A DNA stretch of 64,000 nucleotides from CADEDH01 sp039201605 (GCA_039201605.1 JBCCRO010000004.1:215591-279590), one strand, 5' to 3'. Positions 45,818 through 55,443 are shown, numbered from the stretch's first letter. Numbers and translations: made by a program. Notes: generated from the letters alone by a model not told the origin.

Positions 45818-48435
45818 GCCTCGGCCCCGTCGTTGGCGTCGACCCCGAGGAAGCGTCGGAGGGCGGCGGCCATCTCGTCCCGGACGTAGGCCGGCGTGGG
45901 CAGGACGTCGACCGCCATCGGCGAGGTGTGAATCTGGCCCCGGGCCCTGAGGTGCTCGGTCTTCACCCCGGCGGCGTCGAGGGCGGCGGCGTAGGCGTCG
46001 CCCTCGTCCCGCAGCGGGTCGAACTGGGCGGTGACGACCAGGGCGGGCGGGAGCCCGGCCAAGGTCTCGGCCCGCAGCGGCGAGGCCCGAGGATCCGACC
46101 GCTGCTCTGCGGCGAGGTAGTGGTCCCAGAACCAGTCCATCAGGCTCTTGGTCAGGACGAAGCCCTCGGCGTTGTCGGTCATCGATGCGTAGTCGGCGGC
46201 GCCGTCGGTCACCGGGCACAGCAGCACCTGGCCGGCGATGGCCGGGCCGCCCTCGTCCCGCACGGTCTGACAGGTGACGGCGGCGAGGTTGGCCCCGGCG
46301 CTCCAGCCGGCGACGGCCAGACGGGACGGGTCGCCGCCGAGGGACACGGCGTGCTCGCCCAACCAGCGGACGGCGGCAGCGGCGTCCTCGGGCGCCGCCG
46401 GGAACCGATGCTCGGGCGCGTGGCGGTAGTCGAACGACACGATAAGGGCGTCGGTCTTGACGCACAGGTCGCGACACATCGGATCGTCGGAGTCGGTGTT
46501 GCCCAGCACCCATCCACCACCGTGGAAGTAGGCGACCACCGGGTGCGGGCCCGGGCTCGACGGCCGGTACAGCCGATACGGGAGCTCGCCTCCAGCGCCG
46601 GGGTAGGTGCCCTCGACGACCTCGCCCACATCGGGGCCCGGGGCCCGCTGAGTGGCGGCGGCGGCCATGAACGCCCGGGCGTCCTCCGGCGACATCGTCT
46701 CCAGCGGCGGCAGACCGAGCTCGGCCATCGCCTCCAGCAGCAGCCCGACGTCGGGCATGAGCTCCCGGATCAGCCCATCGGCGACCCGCTCGCCGTCCGG
46801 GCCGCCGATGCGGAAACCGAGATAGTCCCGAGCCACCACGTCGTCGCACACCTGGCGGTAGCCGTCGACGCCACCGAGGTAGGGCAGGCACACCCGGCTC
46901 TTGCCCGGCACGTTGGCGCCCATGTACCAGGAGTCGGCGAGGGGAAAGAGGGTGATGTCGGCGAAGTCGTTGGCGTGGCGGACCCAGCCGTCCTGGGCCG
47001 CCGACGTGGGCTCGATCGTGGCCAGGCCCTGTTCGCCCAGGTGGGAGAGGGTGTCGCAGATCCAGTCGACGTGCTGCTCGATCGACACCACCATGTTCGA
47101 CAGCACCGACGGACTCCCCGGGCCGGTGATCATGAACAGGTTGGGGAAGTCGACCGACATCAGACCGAGGTAGGTCCGGGGGCCCTCGGCCCACCGCTCG
47201 GCCAGGCCGACGCCATCCCGGCCGTTGATGTCGACGGCGACGATGGCGCCGGTCATCGCATCGAAGCCGGTGGCGAACACGATGGCGTCGAAGGTGTGGG
47301 AGCCCCGGGCGGTGTCGAGGCCGGTGGCCGTGATCGAGGTGATCGGGTCGACGGTGAGGTCGACGATCGACACGTTCGGGCGGTTGAACGTCTCGTAGTA
47401 GTCGGTGTCGACGCACACCCGTTTGGTCCCCACCGGGAACGTCGTCGGGCACAGGATCTCGGCCGTGGCCGGATCCTCGACCTTGTCCCGGATCTTGCCC
47501 CGGATGAACTCGGCCAGCGTGTCGTTGGCCGCCTTGTCGGTCAGCAGGTCCATGTAGGTGTTGAGGGGGCCGAAGATGCCACCGATGGCCCAGCCCTTCT
47601 CGTAGGTGGCCCGGCGCTCCTCGTCGCTCACCATGAAGGCCCCGATCTCGGAGCGCACCATCGGCACCCCGGAGCGCGACCACTTGGCCGAATCCCGGTA
47701 GGCCTTGCGGTCGGCGGCCAGCTCGGCCGCCTTGTCCGCCCGGTGGGGGCCGTTGTGGGCCGGGACCGAGAAGTTGGCCGTCCGCTGGAACACCGTCATC
47801 GACTCGGCCTGGGCCGCCATCAGCGGGATCGACTGGATGGCCGACGAGCCGGTGCCGATCACGCCGACCCGCTTGCCGGTGAAGTCGACGCCGTCGTGGG
47901 GCCAGCTGCTGGTGTGGTACACCTCGCCCTCGAAGGCGCCTACACCCTCGATGTCGATGTCCTTGGGCACCGACAGGCAGCCGGTGGCCATCACGTAGAA
48001 CGACGCCGCCACCTCGTCGCCGGCCGAGGTCTGCAGCCGCCACCGCGTCGACGCCTCGTCCCAGTCGGCTCGCTCCACCGTCGTCTCGAAGCGGATGTCG
48101 CGCCGGAGGTCGAAGCGGTCGGCCACGTGCTCCAGGTAGCGGAGGATCTCCGGTTGGGTGGCGTAGCGCTCGCTCCACTCCCACTCCGCCTCGAGGTCGG
48201 CGTCGAAGCTGTAGGAGTAGTCGAGGCTCTCCACGTCGCAGCGGGCGCCCGGGTACCGGTTCCAGTACCAGGTCCCGCCGACCCCGTCGGCCTTCTCGAA
48301 GCAGACGGCGGACAGGCCCATGGCCCGGAGCCGGTGGAGCAGGTAGAGCCCGGCGAACCCAGCCCCCACCACGGCGACGTCGACCCGGCGCCGCAGTGCC
48401 GGATCGGACTCGACGGCGGAATCGGTGGCGGTCAT
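45814..48435 (-). CDS. Baeyer-Villiger monooxygenase fused to an esterase
   Basis: An 873-residue two-domain enzyme. Residues 1-560 are a flavin monooxygenase: FAD motif VVGAGFAGLYLL (G24, G26, G29), the Baeyer-Villiger fingerprint FEGEVYHTSSWP (168-179), and NADPH motif GVIGTGSSAIQ (191-201). Residues 600-873 are an HSL-type alpha/beta hydrolase: HGGGW (638-642), nucleophile elbow GWSAG with Ser712, Asp806 in FDPLRDEGD and His836 in GQIHTS. All catalytic residues are present. The first domain would turn a ketone into an ester, the second would hydrolyse it. It is 12 bp downstream of an enoyl-CoA hydratase gene. Confidence 0.9.
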   Translation of the reverse strand: MTATDSAVESDPALRRRVDVAVVGAGFAGLYLLHRLRAMGLSAVCFEKADGVGGTWYWNRYPGARCDVESLDYSYSFDADLEAEWEWSERYATQPEILRYLEHVADRFDLRRDIRFETTVERADWDEASTRWRLQTSAGDEVAASFYVMATGCLSVPKDIDIEGVGAFEGEVYHTSSWPHDGVDFTGKRVGVIGTGSSAIQSIPLMAAQAESMTVFQRTANFSVPAHNGPHRADKAAELAADRKAYRDSAKWSRSGVPMVRSEIGAFMVSDEERRATYEKGWAIGGIFGPLNTYMDLLTDKAANDTLAEFIRGKIRDKVEDPATAEILCPTTFPVGTKRVCVDTDYYETFNRPNVSIVDLTVDPITSITATGLDTARGSHTFDAIVFATGFDAMTGAIVAVDINGRDGVGLAERWAEGPRTYLGLMSVDFPNLFMITGPGSPSVLSNMVVSIEQHVDWICDTLSHLGEQGLATIEPTSAAQDGWVRHANDFADITLFPLADSWYMGANVPGKSRVCLPYLGGVDGYRQVCDDVVARDYLGFRIGGPDGERVADGLIRELMPDVGLLLEAMAELGLPPLETMSPEDARAFMAAAATQRAPGPDVGEVVEGTYPGAGGELPYRLYRPSSPGPHPVVAYFHGGGWVLGNTDSDDPMCRDLCVKTDALIVSFDYRHAPEHRFPAAPEDAAAAVRWLGEHAVSLGGDPSRLAVAGWSAGANLAAVTCQTVRDEGGPAIAGQVLLCPVTDGAADYASMTDNAEGFVLTKSLMDWFWDHYLAAEQRSDPRASPLRAETLAGLPPALVVTAQFDPLRDEGDAYAAALDAAGVKTEHLRARGQIHTSPMAVDVLPTPAYVRDEMAAALRRFLGVDANDGAEA

Positions 48436-48447
48436 GGCCCTCCTCCC

Positions 48448-49242
48448 CTATTCGCCCGTGAACTCGGGCGGACGCTTCTCCATGTAGCTGTTGAGACCCT
48501 CCCGGAAGTCCTTGGAGCCGAACAGCGGAAGCAGGGCCAGGTACTGCCGCTGCACGTGATCCTCGAGACCCTCGGTCATGGCGTGGCGCATCAGCCGCTT
48601 GGCCGCCCGGATGGCCAGCGGCGCGTTGGCGGCGATGTCGGCCGTGAGGCCTGCAACCGCCTCGTCGAGCTCGGCGCCGGGGACGACCCGGCTGACGAGG
48701 CCGAGGTCGAGCGCCTCGGCGGCGGTCAGGGTGCGGGCGGTGAACAGCAGCTCGGCCGCCGCCGACCAGCCGACGATACGGGGCAGGAGCCACGTCCCCC
48801 CGCTCTCGGGCACCAGGCCCCGGGCGGTGTAGGCGGCGGACAACTTGGCCCCCTCGGCCGCCACCCGCACGTCGCAGCCGAGGGCCAGGTCCATGCCGTA
48901 GCCGGCGGCGCCGCCGTTGAGGGCGGCCACGGTCGGGGTGTCGATCTTGTTGAGCACCACAGGCGGGGCGTCCCGGAGGTTGAACTCGCCGGTCATCGAG
49001 CCGCCGCCGTCGCCCCCGATGCCGTCGCCGGAGACGGCGGCGCCGATGTCGAGGCCGGCGCACCAGGCCCGGCCGGCCCCGGTCAACACGATCACCCGGA
49101 CCTCGGGATCGGCGTCGGCCTGGAGCAGCAGCTCCGACAAACCGTTGAGCATCGAGATCGTGATGGTGTTCATCCGCTCGGGCCGGTTGAACGTGATCGT
49201 GGCCACGTGGCCTGCGGTGTCGTAGAGCAGGTCGGTCGTCAT
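48448..49242 (-). CDS. Enoyl-CoA hydratase/isomerase family protein (C)
   Basis: A 264-residue crotonase-fold protein. Oxyanion motifs are WCAGLDIGAAV and LNGGAAGYGMDLALGCD; a glycine/serine-rich insertion (SGDGIGGDGGGS) follows the first. The segment GLVPESGGTWLLPRIVG resembles PaaG-type enoyl-CoA isomerases, where Asp or Glu in P-x-S-G-G acts in proton transfer; the usual E144 is missing. It starts a two-gene unit with the monooxygenase-esterase, suggesting a degradation route that links a ketone oxidation to beta-oxidation. Confidence 0.85.
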   Translation of the reverse strand: MTTDLLYDTAGHVATITFNRPERMNTITISMLNGLSELLLQADADPEVRVIVLTGAGRAWCAGLDIGAAVSGDGIGGDGGGSMTGEFNLRDAPPVVLNKIDTPTVAALNGGAAGYGMDLALGCDVRVAAEGAKLSAAYTARGLVPESGGTWLLPRIVGWSAAAELLFTARTLTAAEALDLGLVSRVVPGAELDEAVAGLTADIAANAPLAIRAAKRLMRHAMTEGLEDHVQRQYLALLPLFGSKDFREGLNSYMEKRPPEFTGE

Positions 49243-49323
49243 GGCCCGACACTAGACCGCCACCCCGCCAAACCGGGAATGCTCTGGTGCCGTCCGTCAC
49301 CGGACCCCTAGAGTCGGCCGCCC

Positions 49324-50244
49324 ATGGCCTCGCCCCCTCCCTCGCCCCCCGCCGCCGACCCCCGGGGCATCCCGGCGGCGGCGCTGGCCATGGTCGGTTG
49401 GGCCGCCTCCGGCGTGATCGCCAAGGGGATCTCCGAGCTGGGCGCCCTGTCGGTCGTGTTCTGGCGGATGTGGCTCTACACCGCCATCATCCTGGTGTTC
49501 CTGTGGCTCCGGGGTACGCCGCTGCGGTGGACGTCGATCAAGGTGTCGCTGGCCGGCGGCATCTCGCTCGGGCTCGACCTGATGCTGTTCTTCGTGTCGC
49601 TGCGGCTCACCACGGTGGCCAACGCCACCGTCATCGGATCGTGCCAGCCGATCATCATGCTGTTCATCGCCGGCCGCATCTTCGGCGAGCGACCCCGTCA
49701 GCGGGACTGGGGGCTGGCCGTCGTCGCCCTCACCGGCGTGGCCGTCGTGCTCTTCGGTTCCAGTGGACTGCCGGCGTGGAGCCTGGCCGGCGACCTGCTG
49801 TCGGTGCTGACGGTGGTCGCCTGGACGCTGTACTTCGTGTTCTCCAAGCTGAGCAGCCGCTACATCGACTCCGCCCAGTACACGGGGGCCACGGCGCTGC
49901 TGGCGGCCCTGGTCAGCACCCCGTTCGCCGTCGGCTCGGGGCAGGTGTTCGACTGGCCGTCGGTCAACGCCTGGGTGTGGCTCGTCATCCTGGCCATCGG
50001 GCCCGGGTTCGTGTCGCACATGCTGATGAACTGGTCGTTGGCCCGGATCCCGGCCTGGCTCGGCTCGACCCTGACCCTGGCCATCCCGGTGACGTCGACC
50101 CTGCTGGCCTGGGCCTTCCTCGGCGAGCGGGTGGTCGCCCTCCAGTTCGCCGGCATGGGCTTGGTGGTGGCGGCCCTGAGCGCGCTGGTGCTCGGCCAGA
50201 ACCGGCGGATCGCGGCCGAGGCGGCCGCCGTCGAACCGGCCTGA
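49324..50244 (+). CDS. EamA/DMT-family transporter
   Basis: A 306-residue membrane protein with about ten helices in two EamA repeats: the first ends in FFVSLRLTTVANATVIGSCQPI and the second in SLARIPAWLGSTLTLAIPVTSTLLAW (repeat motif split). Drug/metabolite transporters export small metabolites. A Pro-rich cytosolic N-terminus precedes the first helix. It is divergent from the enoyl-CoA hydratase gene and convergent with the MaoC gene. Substrate unknown. Confidence 0.8.
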   Translation: MASPPPSPPAADPRGIPAAALAMVGWAASGVIAKGISELGALSVVFWRMWLYTAIILVFLWLRGTPLRWTSIKVSLAGGISLGLDLMLFFVSLRLTTVANATVIGSCQPIIMLFIAGRIFGERPRQRDWGLAVVALTGVAVVLFGSSGLPAWSLAGDLLSVLTVVAWTLYFVFSKLSSRYIDSAQYTGATALLAALVSTPFAVGSGQVFDWPSVNAWVWLVILAIGPGFVSHMLMNWSLARIPAWLGSTLTLAIPVTSTLLAWAFLGERVVALQFAGMGLVVAALSALVLGQNRRIAAEAAAVEPA

Positions 50245-50299
50245 CCCCTTCGACCGGGACCGACGAACGTCTGCGCCTCGGTCGGAGCCGAGGCGATCG

Positions 50300-51271
50300 T
50301 CAGGGGGCGAAGACCACCGGGGTCCACACCAGGATGTCGTCGCCCACGGTGCCCTCGGCGTCGACGGTGGCGCCCCTGACCTCGAAGCGCAGGAGTCGCC
50401 CGCCGACCGCCGGCGCCTCCTCGACGAGGCGGTGCCGGAAGGCGAGCAGATCGCCCTCGAAGGCGGGGCCGACGTGGTCGCAGCCGTCCCAGGCCACGAC
50501 GGTGGCGATGCCGGGCAGCACCCGGCTCAGCGAGGCCTGGGCCAGACCCTGCACGTGGCCGCCGTAGACCAGCCGCTTGCCGTAGACACTGGTCGAGGCG
50601 TCCCGGTGGACGAAGGCCTGGTTGAAGGTGAGCCGGGCCAGCGACGGAGCGAGGTCGATGTGGTCGCGCATGGCGTCGGCCGCCTCGGCCCCGACGGCCC
50701 ACTCGGTGGTCGGCAGCGACGACAGGTCCCACGACGGCACCAGGTCGGCCACCTCGGCCAGCGGCACCGGATCGGACGGGCCCGGGATCTCGTCACCGTG
50801 GCCGGGCGAGCCACCCCGACTGGCCACCAGGGCGCACCGCTCGTAGCGGACGACCGGGCCGTCGTCGCCGACGGTCTCGATGCCGAGCCACACCTTGCCC
50901 CGATGGACGTCGCCCTTGGGTCGGGAGTCGGCGAGGCCGAGCACCGTCGTCGTGGTGCGCAGCGTCTCCCCCACCCGTACCGGTCGCAGGAAACGGACCG
51001 ACCGGTAGTAGAGGTTGGCGATGGCCCGCCGGGTGGCGTTGGTCGTCTGCCCGATCGAGTACTGCATGGCCAGTGCCGGATACACCATCCCCGCCGACTC
51101 GGCCTGGCCGCTGACGGCGGCGTAGCAGTGACGATCGGCCGCCGGCAGGTGCTGGTCGCCGGTGATCATCCGGTAGGCCACGTTGTCGGCCTCGGTCACC
51201 GTGACCGGGGGTAGGGGCGGGATCGTCATCCCCTGTTCGAACTCGTCGTAGTAGGGGCCGTCGTTGTCCAT
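50300..51271 (-). CDS. MaoC-type double hot-dog hydratase
   Basis: A 323-residue protein of two hot-dog folds. The first half has TVTEADNVAYRMITGDQHLPAADRH (D-x5-H hydratase motif modified) and YRSVRFLRPVRVGETLRT (typical MaoC). The second half has LTFNQAFVHRDAST, VYGGHVQGLAQASLS and the hydrophobic GPAFEGDLLAFRHRLVEE. It resembles mesaconyl- or beta-methylmalyl-CoA dehydratases that hydrate enoyl-CoA. The ATG at 51271 was chosen; the upstream in-frame extension has no ribosome site. Confidence 0.75.
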   Translation of the reverse strand: MDNDGPYYDEFEQGMTIPPLPPVTVTEADNVAYRMITGDQHLPAADRHCYAAVSGQAESAGMVYPALAMQYSIGQTTNATRRAIANLYYRSVRFLRPVRVGETLRTTTTVLGLADSRPKGDVHRGKVWLGIETVGDDGPVVRYERCALVASRGGSPGHGDEIPGPSDPVPLAEVADLVPSWDLSSLPTTEWAVGAEAADAMRDHIDLAPSLARLTFNQAFVHRDASTSVYGKRLVYGGHVQGLAQASLSRVLPGIATVVAWDGCDHVGPAFEGDLLAFRHRLVEEAPAVGGRLLRFEVRGATVDAEGTVGDDILVWTPVVFAP

Positions 51272-51446
51272 TCGGGCCACGATAGGCCCCCGGCCCGCAA
51301 CGGATGAAAGTCGGCCACCGCCGACCGCGAGCGACGGCGATCGCCGGGTCGGCCGGGGGCGCGAACCCATCCTTCGATGGATGTTCGGGCTCGGGCCGTC
51401 GTCCTACGTTGAGGCCCGACCACACCTCAGGAGAAGGAGTCGAACG

Positions 51447-51761
51447 ATGGGTGAGTTGGCCATGATCATCACCACGAAGGCGAAGCCGGGCAGGAGGGAC
51501 GAGCTCTTCGCGCTGTATCGACGGGACCTGGCGCCCCGGGCCGTCGACAACGACGGACAGGAGGTGGTGGTCTGGTGCGCCGACGAGCACGACCCCGACA
51601 CCTTCCACCTGTTCGAGATCTACCGGGACATGGCGGCGCTGGGGGCCAACGCCCAGGCCGACTGGTTCGCCGCCTACCTGGCCGAGGCGGGGCCGCTCCT
51701 GGCCGGCGAGCCGACGGTGACCATGGCCGCCCCCCGGTGGTCGAAGGGCGTACCCGACTAG
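51447..51761 (+). CDS. ABM (antibiotic biosynthesis monooxygenase)-fold protein
   Basis: A 104-residue dimeric alpha/beta-barrel domain: strand ELAMIITTKAKPG, helix RRDELFALYRRDLAP, strand VVVWCADEHDP, and helix NAQADWFAAYLAE. Members include cofactor-free quinone monooxygenases and haem oxygenases, but many act without known function. A strong ribosome site (AGGAGAAGGAG) sits 5-15 nt upstream. It is a single gene, followed by a hairpin terminator. Confidence 0.75.
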   Translation: MGELAMIITTKAKPGRRDELFALYRRDLAPRAVDNDGQEVVVWCADEHDPDTFHLFEIYRDMAALGANAQADWFAAYLAEAGPLLAGEPTVTMAAPRWSKGVPD

Positions 51762-51782
51762 TCCGGATACCGATTCGACATG

Positions 51783-51814
51783 GGTGGACGCACGTCCTTG
51801 GCGGTGCGTCCACC
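51783..51814 (+). terminator. Hairpin after the ABM gene
   Basis: GGTGGACGCAC (51783-51793) pairs perfectly with GTGCGTCCACC (51804-51814), an 11-bp stem with a 10-nt loop, 22 bp past the stop codon. The following TTCCTG is only weakly T-rich, so termination may need extra factors. Confidence 0.6.
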
Positions 51815-51954
51815 TTCCTGCCCATCGGCGTGTTTCCTCCCTGTTGCTTTTTGATCGCGTAGGTTCGGTTGTGTTGCAGCGAACCTTACCGCGTAGCAAC
51901 ATGTCGGATCGCCGATCGCACGACACCGGGGCGTCGAATGGAGTACTGCCAAGG

Positions 51955-52356
51955 ATGAGCACCACCGAACAGGTTCTGTCGGTGTCGAGCGTGACCGCAC
52001 GGTTCGACACCCAGGACGGTGTCGCCCTCGCTGCCGACGGCGTGCGGTTCGACCCCTGCGGCCGAGACGTCTCGGGCGTTGCCGGTGATCGTGGCTCGGG
52101 CCGAGGCTTCGCCCTGGTGGAGCTCGTCGGCGCCGTTCCGGCGCTCGTCGATGCCGCCCCAGCCGGCGGGTCGGCGGCCGTTCGTCCCCCCTCCGCCGAT
52201 CGCCTCCGCCCGGAGGTTCCGGCGCCGCTTCCGTGGCGATTGATCGACGACCTGCTTAACTGCCCAGTCGCGCCGGAGTTCGGCGCGTCCGAGGCGTCCG
52301 ATCGGCGTCGACCGGCGTCCCCGAGGCGGGCCGTCCGCCACATCGCCGAGGAATAG
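51955..52356 (+). CDS. Hypothetical protein
   Basis: A 133-residue reading frame with high third-position GC like its neighbours, starting MSTTEQVLSVSSVTARF. The C-terminal half is Pro/Arg/Ala-rich and looks disordered. An AAGG lies directly before the ATG, and GGAG about 12 nt upstream, which is a weak ribosome site. In-frame starts exist at 51901 and 51784, the latter inside the terminator stem. I recognise no family. Coding status is uncertain; it could also be the leader region of the peptide importer operon. Confidence 0.4.
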   Translation: MSTTEQVLSVSSVTARFDTQDGVALAADGVRFDPCGRDVSGVAGDRGSGRGFALVELVGAVPALVDAAPAGGSAAVRPPSADRLRPEVPAPLPWRLIDDLLNCPVAPEFGASEASDRRRPASPRRAVRHIAEE

Positions 52357-52505
52357 CGACAGAGTTACAGAACAAAGAAGCAACACGCAGCCGGGCCATC
52401 CGGCCGCTGAATGTCCTAAATTTGCACAAATCCGGGATCGTGCTGTGCGCACTTTCACACCGCACGCAGTCGTTCCCACTAACCGTCACAACCAGTGGAG
52501 AGACA

Positions 52506-54305
52506 ATGAAGAAGAACCTCAGACTTCTTATTGCCCTTTTGGCTGCGTTCGCGTTGATCGCTGCTGCCTGTGGGGGCAGTGATGACGACGACGAAGCCGA
52601 GGGCACAGACGACGCGAGCACCGCGGAGTCGACCGACGACGACGCCTCGAGCGCCGAAGAGGAAGGTGGCGAAGAAGCCGCCGCCGAGGGCGGGGGCGAA
52701 GACCTCCTCATCCTGCAGTGGCAGGCCCCCTCGCAGCTCAACGCCGTGCTCAGCGGTGGCTCCAAGGACGCCACCCCCGGTGCACTCGTACTCGAGCCGC
52801 TCGCCCGCTTCAACCCGCAGGGTGAGCTCACCCCCGTGCTGGTGACCGAGGTCCCGACCGTCGAGAACGGCGGCGTGGCCGAGGACTTCACCTCGATCAC
52901 GTGGACCCTGCGCGACGACATCATGTGGTCGGACGGCACGCCGTTCACCGCTGACGATGTGCTGTTCACGCACGAGTTCTGTACGGATGAGGCCACCGGC
53001 TGTTCGGTCGACCTGTCGATCATCGACAGCGTCACCGCCGACGGCAACGCCGTCACGGTGACCTACACCGAGCCGAAGCCCTTCCCGTACCTGTACTTCG
53101 TGGGCTTCCTGCACCCGATCCTCCAGCAGGCCCAGTTCGCCGACTGCGTCGGTGAGGCTGCTGCCGGTTGCTCGGATCAGAACTTCTTCCCGGTCGGGAC
53201 CGGCCCCTACGTCGTCGACGAGTTCCTCCCCGAGGACACCGCGGTGTTCTCGGCCAACGAGAACTACCGTGACGCCGGCGAGGGTCTGCCCTTCATCAAG
53301 AACGTCACCGTCAAGGGTGGTGGCGACGCTGAGGCCGCCGCTCGTTCGGTGCTGGAGATCGGCGAGGCCGACTACGGCCTGAACCTGCAGGTTGCGCCCG
53401 AGATCCTGGCTCCGATGGAGGCTGCCGGCAACGCCAGCATCGTCTCGGGCTTCACCGTCTCGGTCGAGCACATCAACCTCAACCAGACCGACCCGGCTGC
53501 CGATCCGCCCTCCGAGGGCACCGATCACCCGATCCTGTTCGACAACCCCGAATTCGCTCGGGCCCTGTCGCTGGCCATCGATCGTGACGCTCTGGTCCAG
53601 GTCGGTTACGGCGCCTCCGGTGCCCCCACCTGTACCCTCTGGCCCTTCGGCGACCAGTACTCGACCAACAACGATTGGTGTAAGGAGCGCAACGTCGACG
53701 AGGCCAACAGCATCCTCGACGAGCTGGGCTACGAAGACACCGACGGTGACGGCGTCCGCGAGGCCAACGGTGCCCCGCTGAGCTTCACCTACGCCACCTC
53801 CACCAACGCCGTGCGTCAGTCCAACCAGGACATCGTCAAGGCGAACTGGGAGGAGATCGGCGTCGAGGTCGAGATGCTGAACGAGGACGCTTCGCTGTTC
53901 TTCGACGGCACGTGCGCCAGCGACGCCTGCATCTGGAAGTTCTTCAACGACATGGAGATGTTCACCAACGGCGCCTCGGTGCCGGACCCGGTGGCCTACC
54001 TCTCCGGTTGGAAGCAGAACGAGATCCCGACCTCGGAGAACGGCTGGGGCGGCAGCAACATGCCCCGCATGCAGTCCGACGAGTTCGACGCCCTGTGGGA
54101 CGAGACGGCTCAGCTCGATCTGGCCGATCCCGCCTACCTGGGCAACGTCCAGCAGCTGCAGGATCTCATGATCGAGTCGGGCGCCGTGATCCCGCTGATC
54201 CACCGGGCCGACGTGTCCGCCATCGCCAACAGCATCTCCGGTTACGGCGAGCTGAACGGCTGGGACTCCGAGTACTGGAACATCGAGGAGTGGCAGAAGG
54301 GCTGA
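52506..54305 (+). CDS. Oligopeptide-type ABC transporter substrate-binding lipoprotein
   Basis: A 599-residue lipoprotein (family 5 solute-binding protein, OppA/DppA type). The signal ends at AAACGG (Cys about 22), followed by a 40-residue Asp/Glu/Ser/Thr linker. Binding-protein marks are TWTLRDDIMWSDGTPFTADDV, FFPVGTGPYVVDEF and LSLAIDRDALVQVGYG. It captures peptides, nickel complexes or similar solutes outside the membrane and delivers them to the permeases that follow. GGAGAG 5 nt upstream of the ATG at 52506 supports this start. Confidence 0.9.
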   Translation: MKKNLRLLIALLAAFALIAAACGGSDDDDEAEGTDDASTAESTDDDASSAEEEGGEEAAAEGGGEDLLILQWQAPSQLNAVLSGGSKDATPGALVLEPLARFNPQGELTPVLVTEVPTVENGGVAEDFTSITWTLRDDIMWSDGTPFTADDVLFTHEFCTDEATGCSVDLSIIDSVTADGNAVTVTYTEPKPFPYLYFVGFLHPILQQAQFADCVGEAAAGCSDQNFFPVGTGPYVVDEFLPEDTAVFSANENYRDAGEGLPFIKNVTVKGGGDAEAAARSVLEIGEADYGLNLQVAPEILAPMEAAGNASIVSGFTVSVEHINLNQTDPAADPPSEGTDHPILFDNPEFARALSLAIDRDALVQVGYGASGAPTCTLWPFGDQYSTNNDWCKERNVDEANSILDELGYEDTDGDGVREANGAPLSFTYATSTNAVRQSNQDIVKANWEEIGVEVEMLNEDASLFFDGTCASDACIWKFFNDMEMFTNGASVPDPVAYLSGWKQNEIPTSENGWGGSNMPRMQSDEFDALWDETAQLDLADPAYLGNVQQLQDLMIESGAVIPLIHRADVSAIANSISGYGELNGWDSEYWNIEEWQKG

Positions 54306-54339
54306 TCCAGCCCTGAGCCCTCGAGCTCGATGATCTGAC

Positions 54340-54369
54340 GCCGGGCGGCCGATCCGTCGGCCGCCCGGC
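54340..54369 (+). promoter_or_regulatory. Stable hairpin between binding-protein and permease genes
   Basis: A 13-bp perfect GC-rich stem (54340-54352 with 54357-54369) with TCCG loop lies 35 bp after the binding-protein stop. Similar stems in binding-protein operons partly terminate or protect the 5' mRNA, so that the binding protein is made in excess over permeases. No T-run follows, so it is not a classical full terminator. Confidence 0.6.
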
Positions 54370-54423
54370 AGTCAGTCCCTCCCCTATCCACCTCCAACCA
54401 GCCGGAAGGCCAACGACGACACG

Positions 54424-55443
54424 ATGCTTCGGTTTGTGATCCGACGGGTGCTGATCGCCATCCCAACGCTGCTGCTGATCAGCCTGATGATCTTTGCGCT
54501 GCTCGACCTGGCCCCCGGCGACCCGACGTCGCAGGTGCCGCTGACCGTGCCGGCCGAGGTGCGTGAGGCGCAGCGCGAAGCGCTCGGCGTCAACGATCCC
54601 TTCATCGTGCAGTGGGCGAAGTGGGCCCGCTTGATGACCATCAACGAACCACTCCACGCCTTCGAGCAGGTCACCGGTACCTGCTTCGGCGACTGCGAAG
54701 GCCGCGATCGCATCATCTCCTGGTCCGACCGGGCCCCGGCCCTCGACACCATCTGGCAGCGGCTGCCGCAGACCCTGTGGGTGATGGGCCTGTCGCTGCT
54801 GTTCGGCATCCTGCTGGCGGTGCCGATCGGCGTCTATTCCGCCTACCGCCAGTACTCGACCTTCGACAACGTGGGCACCTTCGTGTCCATGGTCGGGTTT
54901 TCCATGCCCGTGTACTTCACCGGGCTGATCCTGATCTACTTCTTCAGCATCCAGCTGGGGTGGCTGCCGACGTTCTACACCACCACCCACGACGTCCAAT
55001 GGACCAGCTGGTCGAGCATCTGGTTCCAGATCAAGCAGCTGGCGATGCCCGTCACCGTGCTCACGCTGTTCAACACCGCCTCGCTCGCCCGCTTCACCCG
55101 GGCCTCCGTGCTCGACAACCTCAGCCAGGACTACGTCCGCACCGCCCGCTCCAAGGGCCTCAGCGAGTGGCTGGTCGTCAACCGCCACATCCTGCGCAAC
55201 TCGATGATCCCGGTCGTCACCCTGATCGCCCTGTCGATCCCGGGCATCTTCTCCGGCGCCATCATCACCGAGAACGTCTTCCGCATCAACGGGCTGGGAT
55301 CGCTCCTGGCGCTGCGCATCGGCTCCGGCGACGTACCGATGGTCCAGAGCCTCACGTTCATGTTCGCCTTCCTCACCGTGATCTTCAATCTGGTGGCCGA
55401 CATCGTCTACGGTCTTCTTGACCCCAGGATTCGCTATGACTGA
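54424..55443 (+). CDS. ABC transporter permease, OppB/DppB type
   Basis: A 339-residue membrane protein with six helices. It opens MLRFVIRRVLIAIPTLLLIS and has the segment ALGVNDPFIVQWAKW. The EAA loop that contacts the ATPase is YVRTARSKGLSEWLVV. An insertion at residues 78-100 (EQVTGTCFGDCEGRDR) carries two cysteines. It pairs with the permease encoded from 55436, overlapping it by eight bases. Confidence 0.9.
   Translation: MLRFVIRRVLIAIPTLLLISLMIFALLDLAPGDPTSQVPLTVPAEVREAQREALGVNDPFIVQWAKWARLMTINEPLHAFEQVTGTCFGDCEGRDRIISWSDRAPALDTIWQRLPQTLWVMGLSLLFGILLAVPIGVYSAYRQYSTFDNVGTFVSMVGFSMPVYFTGLILIYFFSIQLGWLPTFYTTTHDVQWTSWSSIWFQIKQLAMPVTVLTLFNTASLARFTRASVLDNLSQDYVRTARSKGLSEWLVVNRHILRNSMIPVVTLIALSIPGIFSGAIITENVFRINGLGSLLALRIGSGDVPMVQSLTFMFAFLTVIFNLVADIVYGLLDPRIRYD

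Noticed and set aside
45521..49300. Minus-strand frame of about 1250 codons overlapping the fused monooxygenase
   Set aside because: Another frame of the same strand, Arg-rich and without motifs, while the 873-residue frame has complete catalytic motifs.
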